Assembly: GCF_963169125.1 (NCBI RefSeq)
Contig: NC_084796.1
Span: 217,706,448 to 217,770,447, forward strand
DNA: 64,000 nucleotides
DNA from: Humulus lupulus
Taxonomy: Eukaryota; Streptophyta; Magnoliopsida; Rosales; Cannabaceae
Reading direction: 5' to 3'
The notes under the pieces were generated by a model, which saw only the letters and a program-made list of their open reading frames with translations, made no database searches and was not told the DNA's origin. Below are positions 32,917 through 45,941 of this stretch, piece by piece; positions within the stretch are counted from its first letter, which is position 1; each line of letters starts with the position of its first letter. The translations under genes and the position numbers were made by a program.

Positions 32917-35284
32917 TATAATGCTCTACTTCCTTAGAGCCGTTACCAAGTGAGTTTAAAACGTGCTTTTAACTCACTAATCGAGGTTTTAAGATAAATG
33001 TGTAATTAAATCATAAACAGAGACATGAACTTTGAAAATAATTCCATTTACTGAAATTCATAAAACAATTAACATTTGGGATCCCAAAATATTGTTTATA
33101 AATATTTACAACTCAAAATATATTTAAAGTCGACTAAACGACAAAATAGAATTCTTTACAAACAACTTCCAAAAAATACCCCTGGCCGTGGCAGTCAGGC
33201 ATACCAGACATGTACGCGTCGCATCATGCTCTCCATACTCATGGTCAGTTGACTTTCTCCTTGCCCTTACCTGCACCACAGAGCACCCGTGAGCTGAAGC
33301 CCAGCAAGAAAACTCCACATAAACAGATAGCCTACGCATATGAAACATTTAGCATATAACAAATTTTTCCATAAATTATACACATACGACCATGCCGTCT
33401 CAGGTGCTTTACCAGGCCCTGAGTTGTGGTCTACACCGTAAGGATATCCCAGGTATCCTTTAGGGTCTTACCCTGGCAACTTTCACTTCGTGTGCTAAAC
33501 ATTGCTCCCGGCCCCTTGCCATTCTCGGCCTTCGCCGTTCCCGGCCTTCGTTGTTCGCGGCCCTAGCCGATCATTCACATATATGCATACACAACATAAT
33601 TTAAACATAACTCAAACATAAACTAACATATTCAATGGGCTACACCAATACATAATCATATAGGGTCGTGCCCTGCAACACAACTATGGGGCCTCGCCCT
33701 GCTCTATGGGTACAATAGTTTTCTTACCTGTGTCCCAAGCTTCTTGAGCACTGAACCCTTGAACACAACCCTCTAATCCGAGCCTCACCGAGAACCTAGT
33801 CACAACACATAAATAGCACCCCCATTACTAACCAATTTAAAAACATCTCTCGAAACCAATCCTGAGCTCTCGGGACCTCTCGGATCCCCACACAAGGTGA
33901 CAAAAGCATCCCCCGAGCCCCCTGGGTAAAAGCCTAAAAACTGAATTTTTCCCCTGCCCAGAAATGGCCTAGCGCCGCAGCGCCCTCTAATGAGGGCCGC
34001 GGCCCCCGGAAGGGATCCCTTCCCCTGAAGCTGCCTAGTGCCGCGACGCAGAAGAACAGGGCCGCGACGCTCCTTCGCAAACCTGGAAATATGGGGTTCT
34101 CCCAACGTTTTCCCCGAGCCAAAACACTCCCAAACCAATACCAATGCATACCTAAGTCCGAAATTCAATTCAAAACTCCCAAATAAACCATCTAACAACT
34201 CAAAAACATCATCAACCAGCTCAATCACACAATCAAGCCTACAATTCATAATTTGGTTTAAAACTTCAGAAATTTAAACCAAGCCTTTCAAAACTTAAAT
34301 CTCCCTTTAAAAATCTTAAACCATACCAGATAAAGACTTTCAAATATGCATGGAATTCATACCTCAAGATGGAATTCGACCTTGAGCCACCAACAAATCC
34401 ACTTCCAAGGTTGACACCCTTTGATTCTCTAGCTAAATTCTACAATTGCTTAGCCAAAACCCAGCTTTCAATATTCAACCTAACCTCCGAAATCAAACTT
34501 GCAAGAAACTAAAATTCAGAGATGAAGCCTTATCTCTGGACAAATCTTGGCCTATGCTTGACTCTAGCTGCCCCAAACTTAGCTTTGAACTCCTTCTTTG
34601 ATCTCAAGAAACTCAGCTCCAATCTCAACCCTAGACCCCTTCTTCCTTTCCTTCTTGCTTCTTCTCAAACATTCAGCAGAATTCTTGAATTTGTCTAAGT
34701 GTAGAAAAATGTGAATGACTATCCTTCAGCCAAGGTTATCCCTTCCTAAAGCCTAATTACCCAACTACCCTCATTTCTATTTTAGTCTCTAACTAACCCT
34801 CTAGGCACTTTAGTCCTTTCCTTAATCCCTTGCAAAAATAGCACTTTCACACTTAAAGTAACTATCCTCAAGAGTTACCTATAGTTACCCAAGTTACTAA
34901 AATACCATTAACCATTAATTAAAAGTCCCCAACTTAATTTATAATAATCTCGAGATACCCCGAGGCTCCTCACGAGCCGGGTATAAAATCCCGTTGTGAC
35001 TTTAAGCGGAATAACTCTCTAGGACCGTCTCGGAACGTGCATCACAAATATATCACCATTATATCGAAAATATCACATATATTGCATTTATGCCCTCAAC
35101 GGGCTAAAATTACCAATTTGCCCCTAACTACCAAATGGAGCCCACATGCACATTTAATCACCTAAACATGCATTCTAACCATATATTCATATAATACACA
35201 TATATTATCATAATGAACCAATTATTGCCCTCCAGGCACGCTAATCAAGACCCAAAGTCTTATTAGCAAATTTGGGTCGCTACA
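32917..35284 (-). repeat. 3' LTR of Tekay-C (2368 bp)
   Basis: On the minus strand begins TGTAGCGACCC and ends AGCATTATA, where the other copy has GCGTTACA. The conserved TGTGGTGCAGGTAAGG block lies at 33265-33280 (minus). It holds 54 bp (33422-33475) missing from the other LTR and flanked by CCCTG repeats. Confidence 0.9.
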
Positions 35285-35300
35285 ATTATCCCCCCCTTAC
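35285..35300 (-). other. Polypurine tract of Tekay-C
   Basis: Minus strand TAAGGGGGGGATAAT immediately before the 3' LTR. Confidence 0.8.
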
Positions 35301-35319
35301 AGAAATTTCCTCCTCGAAA

Positions 35320-38300
35320 TTACCTGAACAACTTAGGATACCGCTCCCGCATGTCTGATTCAAGTTCCCATGTCGCCTCCTCAACTTTGTTGTTCCTCCA
35401 CAACACTTTCACCAAGGCGGTGGTCTTGTTCCGCAAAACCTTATCTTTTCGATAAAGAATCCAAACTAGCTTCTCCTCATAGGACAAATCCTGGTCCAGC
35501 TCCAGACTCTCATAACTCAGTATGTGTGTCGAATCTGATACATACTTTCGGAGCATAGACACATGAAAAACATCATGAACCCCTGATAAGGCTGGAGGCA
35601 TCGCCAACCTATAAGCTACCTCCCCAACCCGTTCCAAAATCTCAAAGGGTCCAACAAACCTAGGGCTCAGCTTGCCTCGAACACCGAACCGTTTCACTCC
35701 TCTCAAAGGTGAAACCCTAAGGAACACATGGTCACCAACCTGAAATTCTACACTCATGCGTTTCAAGTTTGAGTAACTCTTCTGGCGACTCTGGGAGGTG
35801 AGCATTCGCGCTCTAATCTTCTCAATCGCCTCATTGGTCCTCTGAACCATCTCAGGACCCAAATAACTTCTCTCACCCGTCTCGTCCCAATGGATAGGAG
35901 ATCTACACTTCCTCCCATATAGCATCTCATACGGAGCCACTCCGATAGTCGCTTGATAGCTGTTATTATATGAGAACTCGATCAAAGGAAGATACCTACT
36001 CTAAGATCCCCCAAAGTATAATACACAGGCTCGCAACATGTCTTCCAATATTTGAATCGTCCTCTCAGACTGTCCATCGGTCTGAGGATGATTAGTGGTA
36101 CTAAACCGTAACTGCGTGCCCATAGCCTTCTGCAGGCTCTCCCAAAACTTGGAGGTGAAGGTGGGATCTTTGTCAGACACTATCGACCTCTGACCTCCAT
36201 GAAGTCGAACAATTTCCTTCACATATAATTCAACATACTGTTCCATAGTATAAGTCGTCCTAACAGGAAAAAAGTGGGTGGACTTGGTATACCTATCAAC
36301 AATCACCCACACTGAGTCATGCTGTCCCACGGTCCTCGGAAAACCAACCACAAAGTCCATGGTGATATCTTCTCACTTCCATTCTGGAATCCCCAGAGGC
36401 TGCAACAACCCCGCTGGCCTCTGATGGTCAGCCTTGACTTGCTGACAAGTTAAGCACTTAGCCACATAATCATCCACATCCCTCTTCATGCCCGACCACC
36501 AATACAAAACTCTTAAATCTTGGTACATCTTCATTGTACCCGGGTGCAAAGAATAAGGAGTGGTATGTGATTCATCTAAGATCTCCCGCCGGATTTCAGA
36601 ATCCATTGGAACGCAGATCCGACCCTTGTACTTCAGTAATCCCATCTCTGAAATAGAAAAGTCCTTAGTTGCTCCGACTAAGACATTCTCTCTGTGACCT
36701 CTCAATTGGGAATCTTTCCACTTCGCCTTCTTGATCCTCTCAAGGAGTGTAGACTGAAGAGTGATGTTGGCTAACCGGCCAACCACCAACTCTATCCCCG
36801 CTCTAGTCATCTTCTCAGCCAACTTATCAGATATCTGTCTCGAACTAAGCAACTGTCCTGGGCCTCTTTGACTCAATGTATCAGCCACCACATTAGCCTT
36901 CCCAGGATGGTATAGGATGTCACAGTCATAATCCTTAACCAATTCCAGCCACTGCCTTTGGCGCATATTCATGTCCTTCTGAGTAAAGAAATACTTCAGA
37001 CTCTTGTGGTCGGTGTATATCTCGCACTTCTCACCATAGAGATAATGTCTCCAAATCTTAAGTGTAAATATCACCGCTGCCAACTCCAAATCATGCATAG
37101 GATATCTCTACTCATACTCCTTTAACTGTCTCGATGTATAGGCTATCACCTTACCAGCTTGCATCAACACGCACCCTAAACCCTGTCTGGATGCATCACA
37201 ATAAACTACAAACTTCTCATTCTCTGTTGGCAGACTCAATACTGGTGCCGAGATCAGTCGCTGCTTCAACTCTTTGAAACTGTTTTCACATCTGTCTGTC
37301 CAGACATACTTTGTCTTCTTCTTTGTCAGTTCCGTTAAAGGCGTAGCTATTCTAGAGAATCCTTCAACAAACCGCCGATAATATCCTGATAAATCCAGAA
37401 AACTCCTTACTTCTGGAACATTGCTCGATCTAGGCCAATCTCTAACTGCCTCAATCTTACTTGGATCAACCAGAATCCCCTCCTTACTGACGATGTGACC
37501 CAGAAACGTGACTTGCGATAGCCAAAACTCACACTTGCTGAACTTAGCATATAACTTATGTTCCCTTAACTGCTGTAAAACCAACCGCAGATGCTGCTCG
37601 TGCTCCGTCTCTGACTGAGAGTACACCAAGATGTCGTCGATGAACACAATCACAAACTTATCCAGATAATCTTTGAAAACCCTATTCATCATATCCATAA
37701 AAGCTGCTGGGGCATTGGTTAATCCAAAGGACATAACCAGGAATTCATAATGTCCATACCTTGTTTGGAAAGCGGTCTTTGGTATGCCCTCCTCTTTAAT
37801 CCTTAATTGATGGTAACCTGACCAGAGATCAATCCTAGAAAACACCGTACTCCCCTGTAACTGGTCAAATAGATCATCGATCCTAGGCAGTGGGTACTTG
37901 TTCTTAAAGGTCAGCTTGTTCAACTCCCTATAGTCAATGCACATCCTAAGAGATCCATCCTTCTTCTTAACAAACAACACTGGAGCACCCCATGGCGAGA
38001 AGCTCGGTCTGATGAACCCCAAATCCAGTAACTCCTGTAACTGAATCTTCAACTCCTTTAAATCTGCTGGAGCCATTCTGTATGGCGCTCTAGATACTGG
38101 CTCCACCCCTGGCGCTAACTCAATAACAAAGTCAATCTCCCGCTGCGGTGGCAAGCCTGACAGATCTGCTAGAAATAAATCTGGAAATTCACACACCAAT
38201 CGGGTCTCACCCAGTTCAGCCGACACCACCCTGGAAGTGTCCACAACATTTGCTAGGAATCCTATGCAACCTTCCTTCATCAGGTCTCTAGCCTTCAATG

Positions 38301-39852
38301 CGGAAATGATAGGCATTTGCGGTCCACTAGACATCCCCACGAATATGAAGGGCAGCTCCCCTTCTGGTTCAAAATTCACCATCTTGCGCTTGCAGTCAAT
38401 CGCTGCCCCGTATTTTCCTAACCAATCCATTCCTAAGATCATATCAAAATCATCCATCGCAAGCTTAATTAGGTCAACAGACAATTCCCTATCATCTACC
38501 TCTACTGGTAAAGGTATAATCCATCTCCTAGAGACTACCAGTTCCCCAGTTGGCAACAAATTCTGAAAACTCCTAGCATACACAACACTAGGTCTACACA
38601 GCTGATCTATCACCCTAGCAGACACAAACGAGTGGGTAGCTCCTGAATCAAACAATGCAGTATAGAAAGACCCAACACTAGAAATCTGACCTGTCACAAC
38701 TGAGGGACTAGCCTCCGCCTCAGTCTGAGTCAAGGTAAACACTCTGGCAGGAGCGAGACTGTCTCCCTGCTTTGGCTCCTCCTTCCTAACTTGTGGGTAA
38801 TCCTTCTTCAAATGATTGGCACTCCCACAGACAAAGCAGGCCCTGATCCTGCACTCACCCTGATGTTGTCGTCTGCACTGAGGAAACACTGGGAAGCTCC
38901 TCCAGTTGTCACCACTACCCTGACGGCCACTAAAAGCACCCCGTGCCCTCCTATCAGAACTGGGAGGAACGAAGGAATCTGGGGCCTTCCTCTTCTGCTC
39001 ACTGGGGCCACTACCCCGACTGGATCCAACAAAAGGAGGCACTGTCCTCCTGGCATCGCGCCTAACAACGCTCTCCCTCCAGATCTGGTCCTTGGCCCCC
39101 TCAGCTGTAAAGGCCTTGTCCACAACCTGGGCATAGGTAGTAGTACCTGGATCCAAGGTGATCTTCATATCATGGGCAATCATAACATTTAGCCCCCACA
39201 CAAATCTGTTTCTCCTTGCCGCATCCGTCGACACTAAATCTGGCGCAAACTTCGCCAATCGATCAAATTTCAGTGCATACTCTGTCACGGTCAACCAGTT
39301 CTGAGTCAAGTTGATGAACTCATCAACCTTTGCAGCTCAGACTGCTACACTGTAATATTTCTCGTTGAAGATATTCTTGAACTCTTCCCAGGTCATGACT
39401 GCCACATTCCTTCTCTGAACCACAACATCCCACCAGATGCAGGCATCCTTTCTAAACATATAACTGGCACAGGAAACTCTCTCGTTTCCCTCAACCCTCA
39501 TGAAATTCAGGATAGAGGACACCATATTCATCCACTGCTCTGCCCGCAGTGGGTCTGGTCCACCCTCAAAGGTGGGAGGATGCTGCTTTCTTAATCTTTC
39601 ATACAGAGGTTCCCACCTGTTTTCAACCACAGGCTGAACCGGCACTAGCGCTGTACCCTGGTTAATTGGCAACCAAGTGACCGCTGGAGGGGCTTGCTGC
39701 CTCAATTGACGAAGCTCTTCTTCTATTCTCTACAACCTTGCTTCCATTTCAGCAAACATCTCTTGCCAATTCTGTGGGGCAGGTGGAGGGTCCTGACCCT
39801 GATTGTCATCCTCGGCCCGACTGCCGCGGAGTCTAGATGATTGTCGAGGCAT
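35320..39852 (-). pseudogene. Tekay-C gag-pol polyprotein (five stop codons, no frameshift)
   Basis: One minus-strand frame from ATG at 39852 (MPRQSSRLRGSRAED) to the end at 35320, about 1,510 codons. In order: gag domain (39650-39200), zinc knuckle ([14 protein letters not shown], about 38800-38838), protease ([11 protein letters not shown], about 38645), reverse transcriptase (SGYHQLRI; catalytic FIDDILVYS about 37625-37645), RNase H ([17 protein letters not shown]), integrase zinc finger ([12 protein letters not shown] to CLTCQQVK), catalytic core with D (VDRYTK), D (SDKDP) and E (QSERT), and a C-terminal chromodomain (LVKVLWRN, EEATWELE), which targets insertion to heterochromatin. Stops are at about 39730, 39337, 37106, 36371 and 35999. 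The fourth knuckle ligand is Tyr, not Cys. The protein cannot be made whole, but decay is light. Confidence 0.93.
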
Positions 39853-40162
39853 CACAACTATATGCCTGCAACCAATGACGACGCTCATCAGGCATGATAA
39901 CAAAATCCAATACCACCTTCCAATCACAACAATCAACCACAACAGCAATCCAGATAGCATATAACACACAACGGGCCATGCCCTGCATCATGCATATGTT
40001 AACTCATTCATAATGCTCTATATGAAACAAGCAGGAAAACAGAGCATTCAAGTACATACTCAAGCATATTAATCAATCATACCAACCAACTGTGAGTCGA
40101 GCTTGTCACTGACAGCAAGCGTACATGTTCGGTCAATCTCTAGAACCAATAAACCTTGGCTC

Positions 40163-40174
40163 GCTCTGATACCA
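40163..40174 (-). other. Primer-binding site of Tekay-C
   Basis: Minus strand TGGTATCAGAGC, three bases after the 5' LTR end, complementary to initiator methionine tRNA. Confidence 0.9.
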
Positions 40175-40177
40175 AGT

Positions 40178-42470
40178 TGTAACGCCCTACTTCCTTAGAG
40201 TCGTTACTAAGTGAGTTTAAAACGTGCTTTTAACTCGCTAATCGAGGTTTTAAGATAAACGTGTAATTAAATCATAAACAGAGACATGAACTTTGAAAAT
40301 AATTCCATTTATTGAAATTCATAAGACAATTAACATTTGGGATCCCAAAATACTGTTTATAAATATTTACAACTCAAAATATATTTAAAGTCGACTAAAC
40401 GACAAAATAGGATTCTTTACAAACAACTTCCAAAAAATACCCCTGGCCGTGGCAGCCAGGCAGACCAGACATGTACGCGTCACGTCACGCTCTCCATACT
40501 CATGGTCGGTTGACTTTCTTCTTGCCCTTACCTGCACCACAGAGCACCCGTGAGCCGAAGCCCAGCAAGAAAACTCCACATAAACAGATAACCTACGCAT
40601 ATGAACCATTTAGCATATAAACAATTTGTCCATAAATTAAACACATACGACCATGCCATCACAGGTGCTTTACCAGGCCCTGGCAACTCGCACTCCGTGT
40701 GCTAAACGTTGCTCCTGGCCCCTTGTCGTTCTCGGCCTTCGCCGTTCCCAGCCTTCGCAGTTCGCGGTCCTAGCTGATCATTCACGTATATCCATACACA
40801 TCATAATTTAAACATAACTCAAACATATACTAACATATTCAATGGGCTAAACCCAACAAATAATCATATAGGGTCGTGCCCTGCAACACAACTATGGGGC
40901 CTCGCCCTACTCTATGGGTACAACAGTTTTCTTACCTGTGTCCCGAGCTTCTTGAGCACTGAACCCTTGAGCACGGTCCTCTAATCTGAGCCTCACCGAG
41001 AACCTAGTCACAACACATAAATAGCACCCCCATTACTAACCAATTTAAAAACATCTCTCGAAACCAATCCCGAGCTCTCGGGACCTCCCGGATCCCCACA
41101 CAAGGTGACGGAAGCGTCCCCTGAGCTCCCTGGGAAAAAGCCTAAAAACTGAATTTTTCCCCTGCCGAGAAATGGCCTAGCGCCGCGGAGCCCAGAAGGG
41201 CTCCCTTCCCATGAAGCTGCCTAGCGCCGCGACGCAGAAGAACAAGGCCGCGGCACCCCTTCACAAACCCTGAAATCTAGGTTTCTCCAAACGTTTTCCC
41301 CGAGCCAAAACACTCCCAAACCAATACCAATGCATACCTAAGTCCCAAATTCAATTCAAAACCTCCAAATAAACCATCTAACAACTCAAAAACATCATCA
41401 ACCAGCTTAATTACACAATCAAGCCTACAATTCATAATTTGGTTTAAAACTTCAGAAACTTAAACCAAGCCTTTCAAAACTTAAACCTCCCTTTAAAAGT
41501 CTTAAACCATACCAGATAAAGACTTTCAAATATGCATGGAATTCATACCTCAAGATGGAATTCGACCTTGAGCCACCACTAAATCCACTTCCAAGCCTGA
41601 CACCCTTTGATTCTCTAGCTGAATTCTACAATTGCTAAGCCAAAACCCAGCTTTCAATATTCAACCTAAGCTCCAAAATCAAACTTGCAAGAAACTAAAA
41701 TTAAGAGATGATGCCTTACCTCTGGACAAATCTTGGCCTAAGCTTGACTCTAGCTGCCCCAAACTCAGCTTTGAACTCCTTCTTTGATCTCAAGAAACTC
41801 AACTCCAATCTCAGCCCTAGACCCCTTCTTCCTTTCCTTCTTGCTTCTTCTCAAACATTCAGCAGAATACTTGAATTTGTCTAAGTGTAGAAAAACGTGA
41901 ATGACTATCCTTCAGCCAAGGTTATCCCATCCTAAAGCCTAATTACCCAACTACCCTCATTTCTATTTTAGTCTCTAACTAACCCTCAAGGTACTTTAGT
42001 CCTTTCCTTAATCCCTTGCAAAAATAGCATTTTCACACTTAAAGTAACTATCCTCAAGAGTTACCTATAGTTACCCAAGTTACTAAAATACCATTAACCA
42101 TTAATTAAAAGTCCCCAACTAAATTTATAATAATCTCGAGAAACCCCGAGGCTCCTCACGAGCCGGGTATAAAATCCCGTTGTGACTTTAAGCGCAATAG
42201 CTCTCTAGGACTGTCACGAAACGTGCATCACAAATATATCACCATTATATCGAAAATATCACATATATTACATTTATGCCCTCAATGGGCTAAAATTACC
42301 AATTTGCCCCTAACGACCAAATGGAGCCCACATGCACATTTAATCACCTAAACATGCATTCTAACCATATATTCATATAATACACATATATTATCATAAT
42401 GAACCAATTATTGCCCTCCAGGCACGCTAATCAAGACCCAAAGTCTTATTAGCAAATTTGGGTCGCTACA
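40178..42470 (-). repeat. 5' LTR of Tekay-C (2293 bp)
   Basis: Same sequence as 32917-35284 with scattered differences. CpG-rich block at 41170-41265; conserved TGTGGTGCAGGTAAGG block at 40526-40541 (minus). Confidence 0.9.
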
Positions 42471-43570
42471 AAGCCCGGTTCAGGCCTTCAGTTTAGGAGT
42501 GCCTCCACCACAAGCTACTCCTCAGGCTCCGGTCTTAGTACCCGCAGCCACACAACAACAAGTAGTCCATGGGCCACCCCCACTGGCTGGGAGAGTGGGA
42601 ACTATCTCCAGAGGACCCCACTTGGGGGGCACCTCCCAGGGTTCACATAATAATTATGCAGGGGCCTTGAATCACGACGACGAGATACTGACCTTAACTC
42701 AGCTGCCATTGCAGAAGCCTAGGATGACTGACCAAGTCATCACATTCTCTGAGGACAATGCTCGGAGGGTGCATTTACCCCACAACGATCCTTTAGTGGT
42801 TGAGAGCTAGATGTCCAACATGATGGTGGCTCGGATCTAGGTGGACATTGGGAGTTTTATGAACATCCTATTTAAGTCAACTTATGAGAAGATTGGGCTA
42901 ACCACAAGCGACTTATCGCCATGCACTTTGTCTCTATATGGGTTCTCGGGGGAAGGTCTCATTCTGATGGGGAAATCAAGCTGCTTGTAACACTTGGAGA
43001 TGTGCCCTACCAGGCCTTCAAGTACTGCACCTTCGTCATAGTGGACTGCTCCTCGATGTATAACGCCATCTTGGGGCTTCTGGACCTATTATAATTTGGA
43101 CCGGTCTCTTCAATTCGCCACCTGTGCATGAAGTTCCCCACAGAGATGGGAATTGGTACAATCTATGTGGACCAGAAGGAGGCTAGGCAGTGCTACAAAG
43201 TGTCCCTTAAGCAACCAGTAATGGTGATTGAGGCAGCAGACCCTGAGCAGCCTCTTCCCAAGGAGATAGAGGCACATGCTGTTCAAGCAGAGGAGCCCAA
43301 TGAGTTGGACCTCAAAGTTTAAGAAGAGAGGGTTGTCGAACCCATCGAGGAGTTCGGGGAGGTGACCCTTGACGCCTCCATCCCCAATAGGAAAGAACCT
43401 CAAGGCAGAGTTCTGAGAAGCATTGGTGAGCTTTCTCCAAGACAACCAAGATGTCTTTGCTTGGTCTTACTCTGACATGAAAGGCATTGACCAAAATATC
43501 ATATGCCACGCCTTTAACATCGATCCCAATGTTGCTCCAATTCAACAAAACTGTAGGACTATCAACCCAA
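42471..43570 (+). pseudogene. Tat-1 gag end, protease and start of RT
   Basis: Continues Tat-1 after Tekay-C. The first part is proline/glutamine-rich (PPPQATPQAPVLVPAATQQQ). A protease core follows (VDIGSFMNILFKSTYEKIGL, 42843-42900), where the family normally has DxGS(S/A), then an acidic linker (43128-43320) and the segment preceding RT (FLQDNQDVFAWSYSDMKGID, 43430-43490). Stops at 42809, 42837 and 43320. Protease would cleave the polyprotein; the element is dead. Confidence 0.7.
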
Positions 43571-44470
43571 CTCGAGCACTTTTTGGAGTTGCCTCTGGGA
43601 AGTTCCTCAGTTTCATTATCAACGCCTAGGGAATAAAGGAAAACCCTGAGAAGATCAAAGATCTTGTTGAGATTCCATCTCCCAAAAGCATAAATATGTG
43701 TAGAGCCTCAGCGAGAGGGTAGCACCCCTAGGTCACTTTGTCTCTAAGGCAACTGATGAGTGCATACCGTTCTTCAGCATAATCCAAGGAGGTCAGAGGT
43801 TCAAATGGACGAAGGAGTATGAACAGGCATTCCAACAGTTAAAGGTTCACATGGCTAACCCACCGGTCCTCTCGAAGCTCGGATGGAGAACCCCTCCTCC
43901 TCAATATGGTTGTGTCAGAGGGTGCCATTAGTGCTGCCTTGGTGCGCGGGGAAAACCATGCCCAACACACCATGTACTATATAAATAAGAGACTCCTCAA
44001 GGTAGAGTCCAAATACCCACTTATGGAGAAGTTAACCTTTTGTCTAATTGTGGCCTCTCAGATGTTAAGACCGTATTTCCAGGTGCATCCCATCAAGGTC
44101 CCTACTAACTATCCCTTGCGGCAAGTCCTTCAGAAGCTGCAGTCATCCAGGAGACTCCTCAAATGGATGGTCGAAATGATTCAGTTCGATATCACCTATC
44201 ACCCAAGGACTGCCATCATGGGGCAGGCACTGGCAGATTTCATCGCCGAGTGCACAGGAAACCATGAGAGACTTGGGGATGCCTCAGTGGTCGGGCATAC
44301 ATGGAAGTTGTATGTAGACGGGTCTTCCAATGGGAATGGAGTTGAAGTGGGCCTGATCTTGGTATCCCCTGAAGGGCACAGGGTCCATAGTGCCCTAAGG
44401 TTTAGATTTGATGCTTCCAACAACGAAGCTAAATACGAAGCACTTATTGCTGGGCTTTGAGTAGTCCTGG
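43540..44470 (+). pseudogene. Tat-1 reverse transcriptase with internal deletion, RNase H
   Basis: The RT start (about 43540-43560) runs directly into LFGVASGKFLSFIINA (43582-43629), which belongs near the RT C-terminus. The catalytic palm, including the YVDD box, is missing. Then come EGAISAALVRGENHAQ, YYINKRLLKVESKYP (43916-44020), YPLRQVLQKLQSSRRLLKW and the extra RNase H (KLYVDGSSNGNGVEVGLILV and NNEAKYEALIAGL, 44306-44458), typical of Tat/Ogre elements. Frame breaks at about 43630-43740 and a stop at 44458. Confidence 0.75.
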
Positions 44471-45940
44471 AACATAAGGCCGAAGGCCTCAAGATCTTCA
44501 ATGACTCCCAACTTGTATTCAACCAGGTACTCAGAGAGTACCAGGCCCGAGGGACAAAGATGGTTTCTTACCTAGAAAAAGCTCAAGAAATTCTACACAA
44601 CTTCAAGAAATTTACCATAGAACAAGTGCCATAGGAACATAATTCTAATGCTGACACCCTGGATAAGATTGCTACCACCAAGGACACTAAGTTAATCAAC
44701 ATAGTCCCTGTTTATTACTTGGTCACTCCGAGTATCTCATGCCCTGAGGAGGTAGAAGCGGTCCAGCCCCAGGATGGCTGGATGGAGCCCATTGTGAAGT
44801 ATCTATTCTCAAGAGAGTTACTGCAAGATAAGAAAGCACCTTGGCAGTTGCTTTATAAGGTACCTTGGTTTGTGATCATGGAAAATAAGCTGTAAAGGAG
44901 AGGATATTTATCACCCTTACTCCGATGTGTGTCCAAGCAAGAAGCCAATATTTTACTCCAGAAAGTGCATGAAGGCTTTTGTGGGGACCGCGCTGGGGGA
45001 CAAAGCCTTGCCAAGAAAATCTTGAGACAAGGATACTTCTATCCCACTATGAATGGAGATGGGATTGATTATGTCAAAAAGTGTGACAAGTGCCAACGCT
45101 TTGCCAACATACCCTGAGCTCCTCCAAATGTGCTCACTCAGAAGACAAGTCCATGGCCCTTCGCAGTTTGGGGCATTAACCATGGAAATGGGAGAAGTGA
45201 AATATGCAATTGTGGCGGTTGACTACTTCACTAAGTGGGTCAAGGTCGAACCTCCTTCTACCATCACCTCCAAGAATGCACTGAACTTTGTCATCAATAA
45301 TATCGTTTGTCTCCCAAGGAAGATAGTCTCCGACAATGGCCTATAGTTCGATAGTGAGTTGTTCACACATTTCTGTCAAAGGCATGGAGTTGTGAAAGGC
45401 TTCTCCTTCGTAGCTCACCCACAGAAAAATGAATAGGTGGAAGTATTCAACAAGATGCTTAAAGCCACCTTGAAGAAAATGATGGAACAAGAGAAATGAG
45501 CATGGCCCAAGGAGCTGCCTAAGGCATTGTGAAGTTACCGCACCACTGCCAGGACCTGCACCGATCACTCTCCATTCTCCATGGCCTATGGGTACAAATC
45601 CATGCTCTGAGTTGAGGCAGCAATCTCCACGCACCGGAGAAATAAGTATGATCTGACCACAAATCACACTTTACTCCGAGAGTCTCTGGACCTCGTGGAG
45701 GAGCACCGTGAAGCTTCTCAGCTTCGAGTAGCGTCCTACCAGTAGAAAGTAGCTAGATATTTTAACTCTAAAGTGAAGGAGAGAAAATTTGGGGTCGGAT
45801 ATTTGGTGTTGCGAAGAGTCTTCTTAGCCACCCGAGATCCTGGTGTTGGAGTGTTGGGTCCTAACTGGGAAGTTCCATACCAAGTCGAGAGTATTGTGTG
45901 TCCAGGGATGTAAAAACTAGCCTGACTGAGTGGGGAACTA
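44461..45940 (+). pseudogene. Tat-1 integrase, broken
   Basis: After the RNase H tail (SNADTLDKIATTKDTKLI), the integrase zinc-binding part reads LQKVHEGFCG, GYFYPTMNGDG and KCDKCQRFA (44950-45115). The core has VDYFTKWVKVEPP (45219-45255), IVSDNG (45326) and a C-terminal helix near 45430-45480. The capsid-proximal tail GVLGPNWEVPYQVESI ends at 45900. Integrase joins cDNA to the genome. There are many frameshifts and stops. The sequence ends where the Copia-2 LTR begins, so no purine tract or 3' LTR of Tat-1 is visible. Confidence 0.75.
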
Positions 45941-45941
45941 A

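Larger units (their letters stand above)
32917..42470 (-). mobile_element. Tekay-C: nearly complete chromodomain gypsy element, minus strand
   Basis: LTRs at 40178-42470 (5' on the minus strand) and 32917-35284 (3'), primer site, gag-pol in a single frame and polypurine tract are all present. Flanks AAACC (32912-32916) and AAGCC (42471-42475) form a target duplication with one mismatch. It lies inside the gag/protease junction of Tat-1. It is the best-preserved element here. Confidence 0.92.
28978..45941 (+). mobile_element. Tat-1: Tat-type Ty3/gypsy element hosting three inserts
   Basis: Begins with an LTR (28978-29775) and a primer-site-like segment, then gag, protease, partial reverse transcriptase, an extra RNase H and integrase, all plus strand. 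It is interrupted by a solo LTR (31999-32824) and by Tekay-C (32917-42470), and its 3' end is lost where Copia-2 starts at 45942. The second RNase H domain between RT/RNase H and integrase is the hallmark of the Tat/Ogre lineage. Many stops make it non-coding. Confidence 0.8.

Noticed and set aside
38237..39192. Plus-strand open frames of 109 and 133 codons opposite Tekay-C gag-pol
   Set aside because: They are antisense shadows of a well-conserved coding strand with no recognisable domains.
44199..44522. Minus-strand open frame opposite Tat-1 RNase H
   Set aside because: The plus strand encodes a clear RNase H domain; the antisense frame has no family match.
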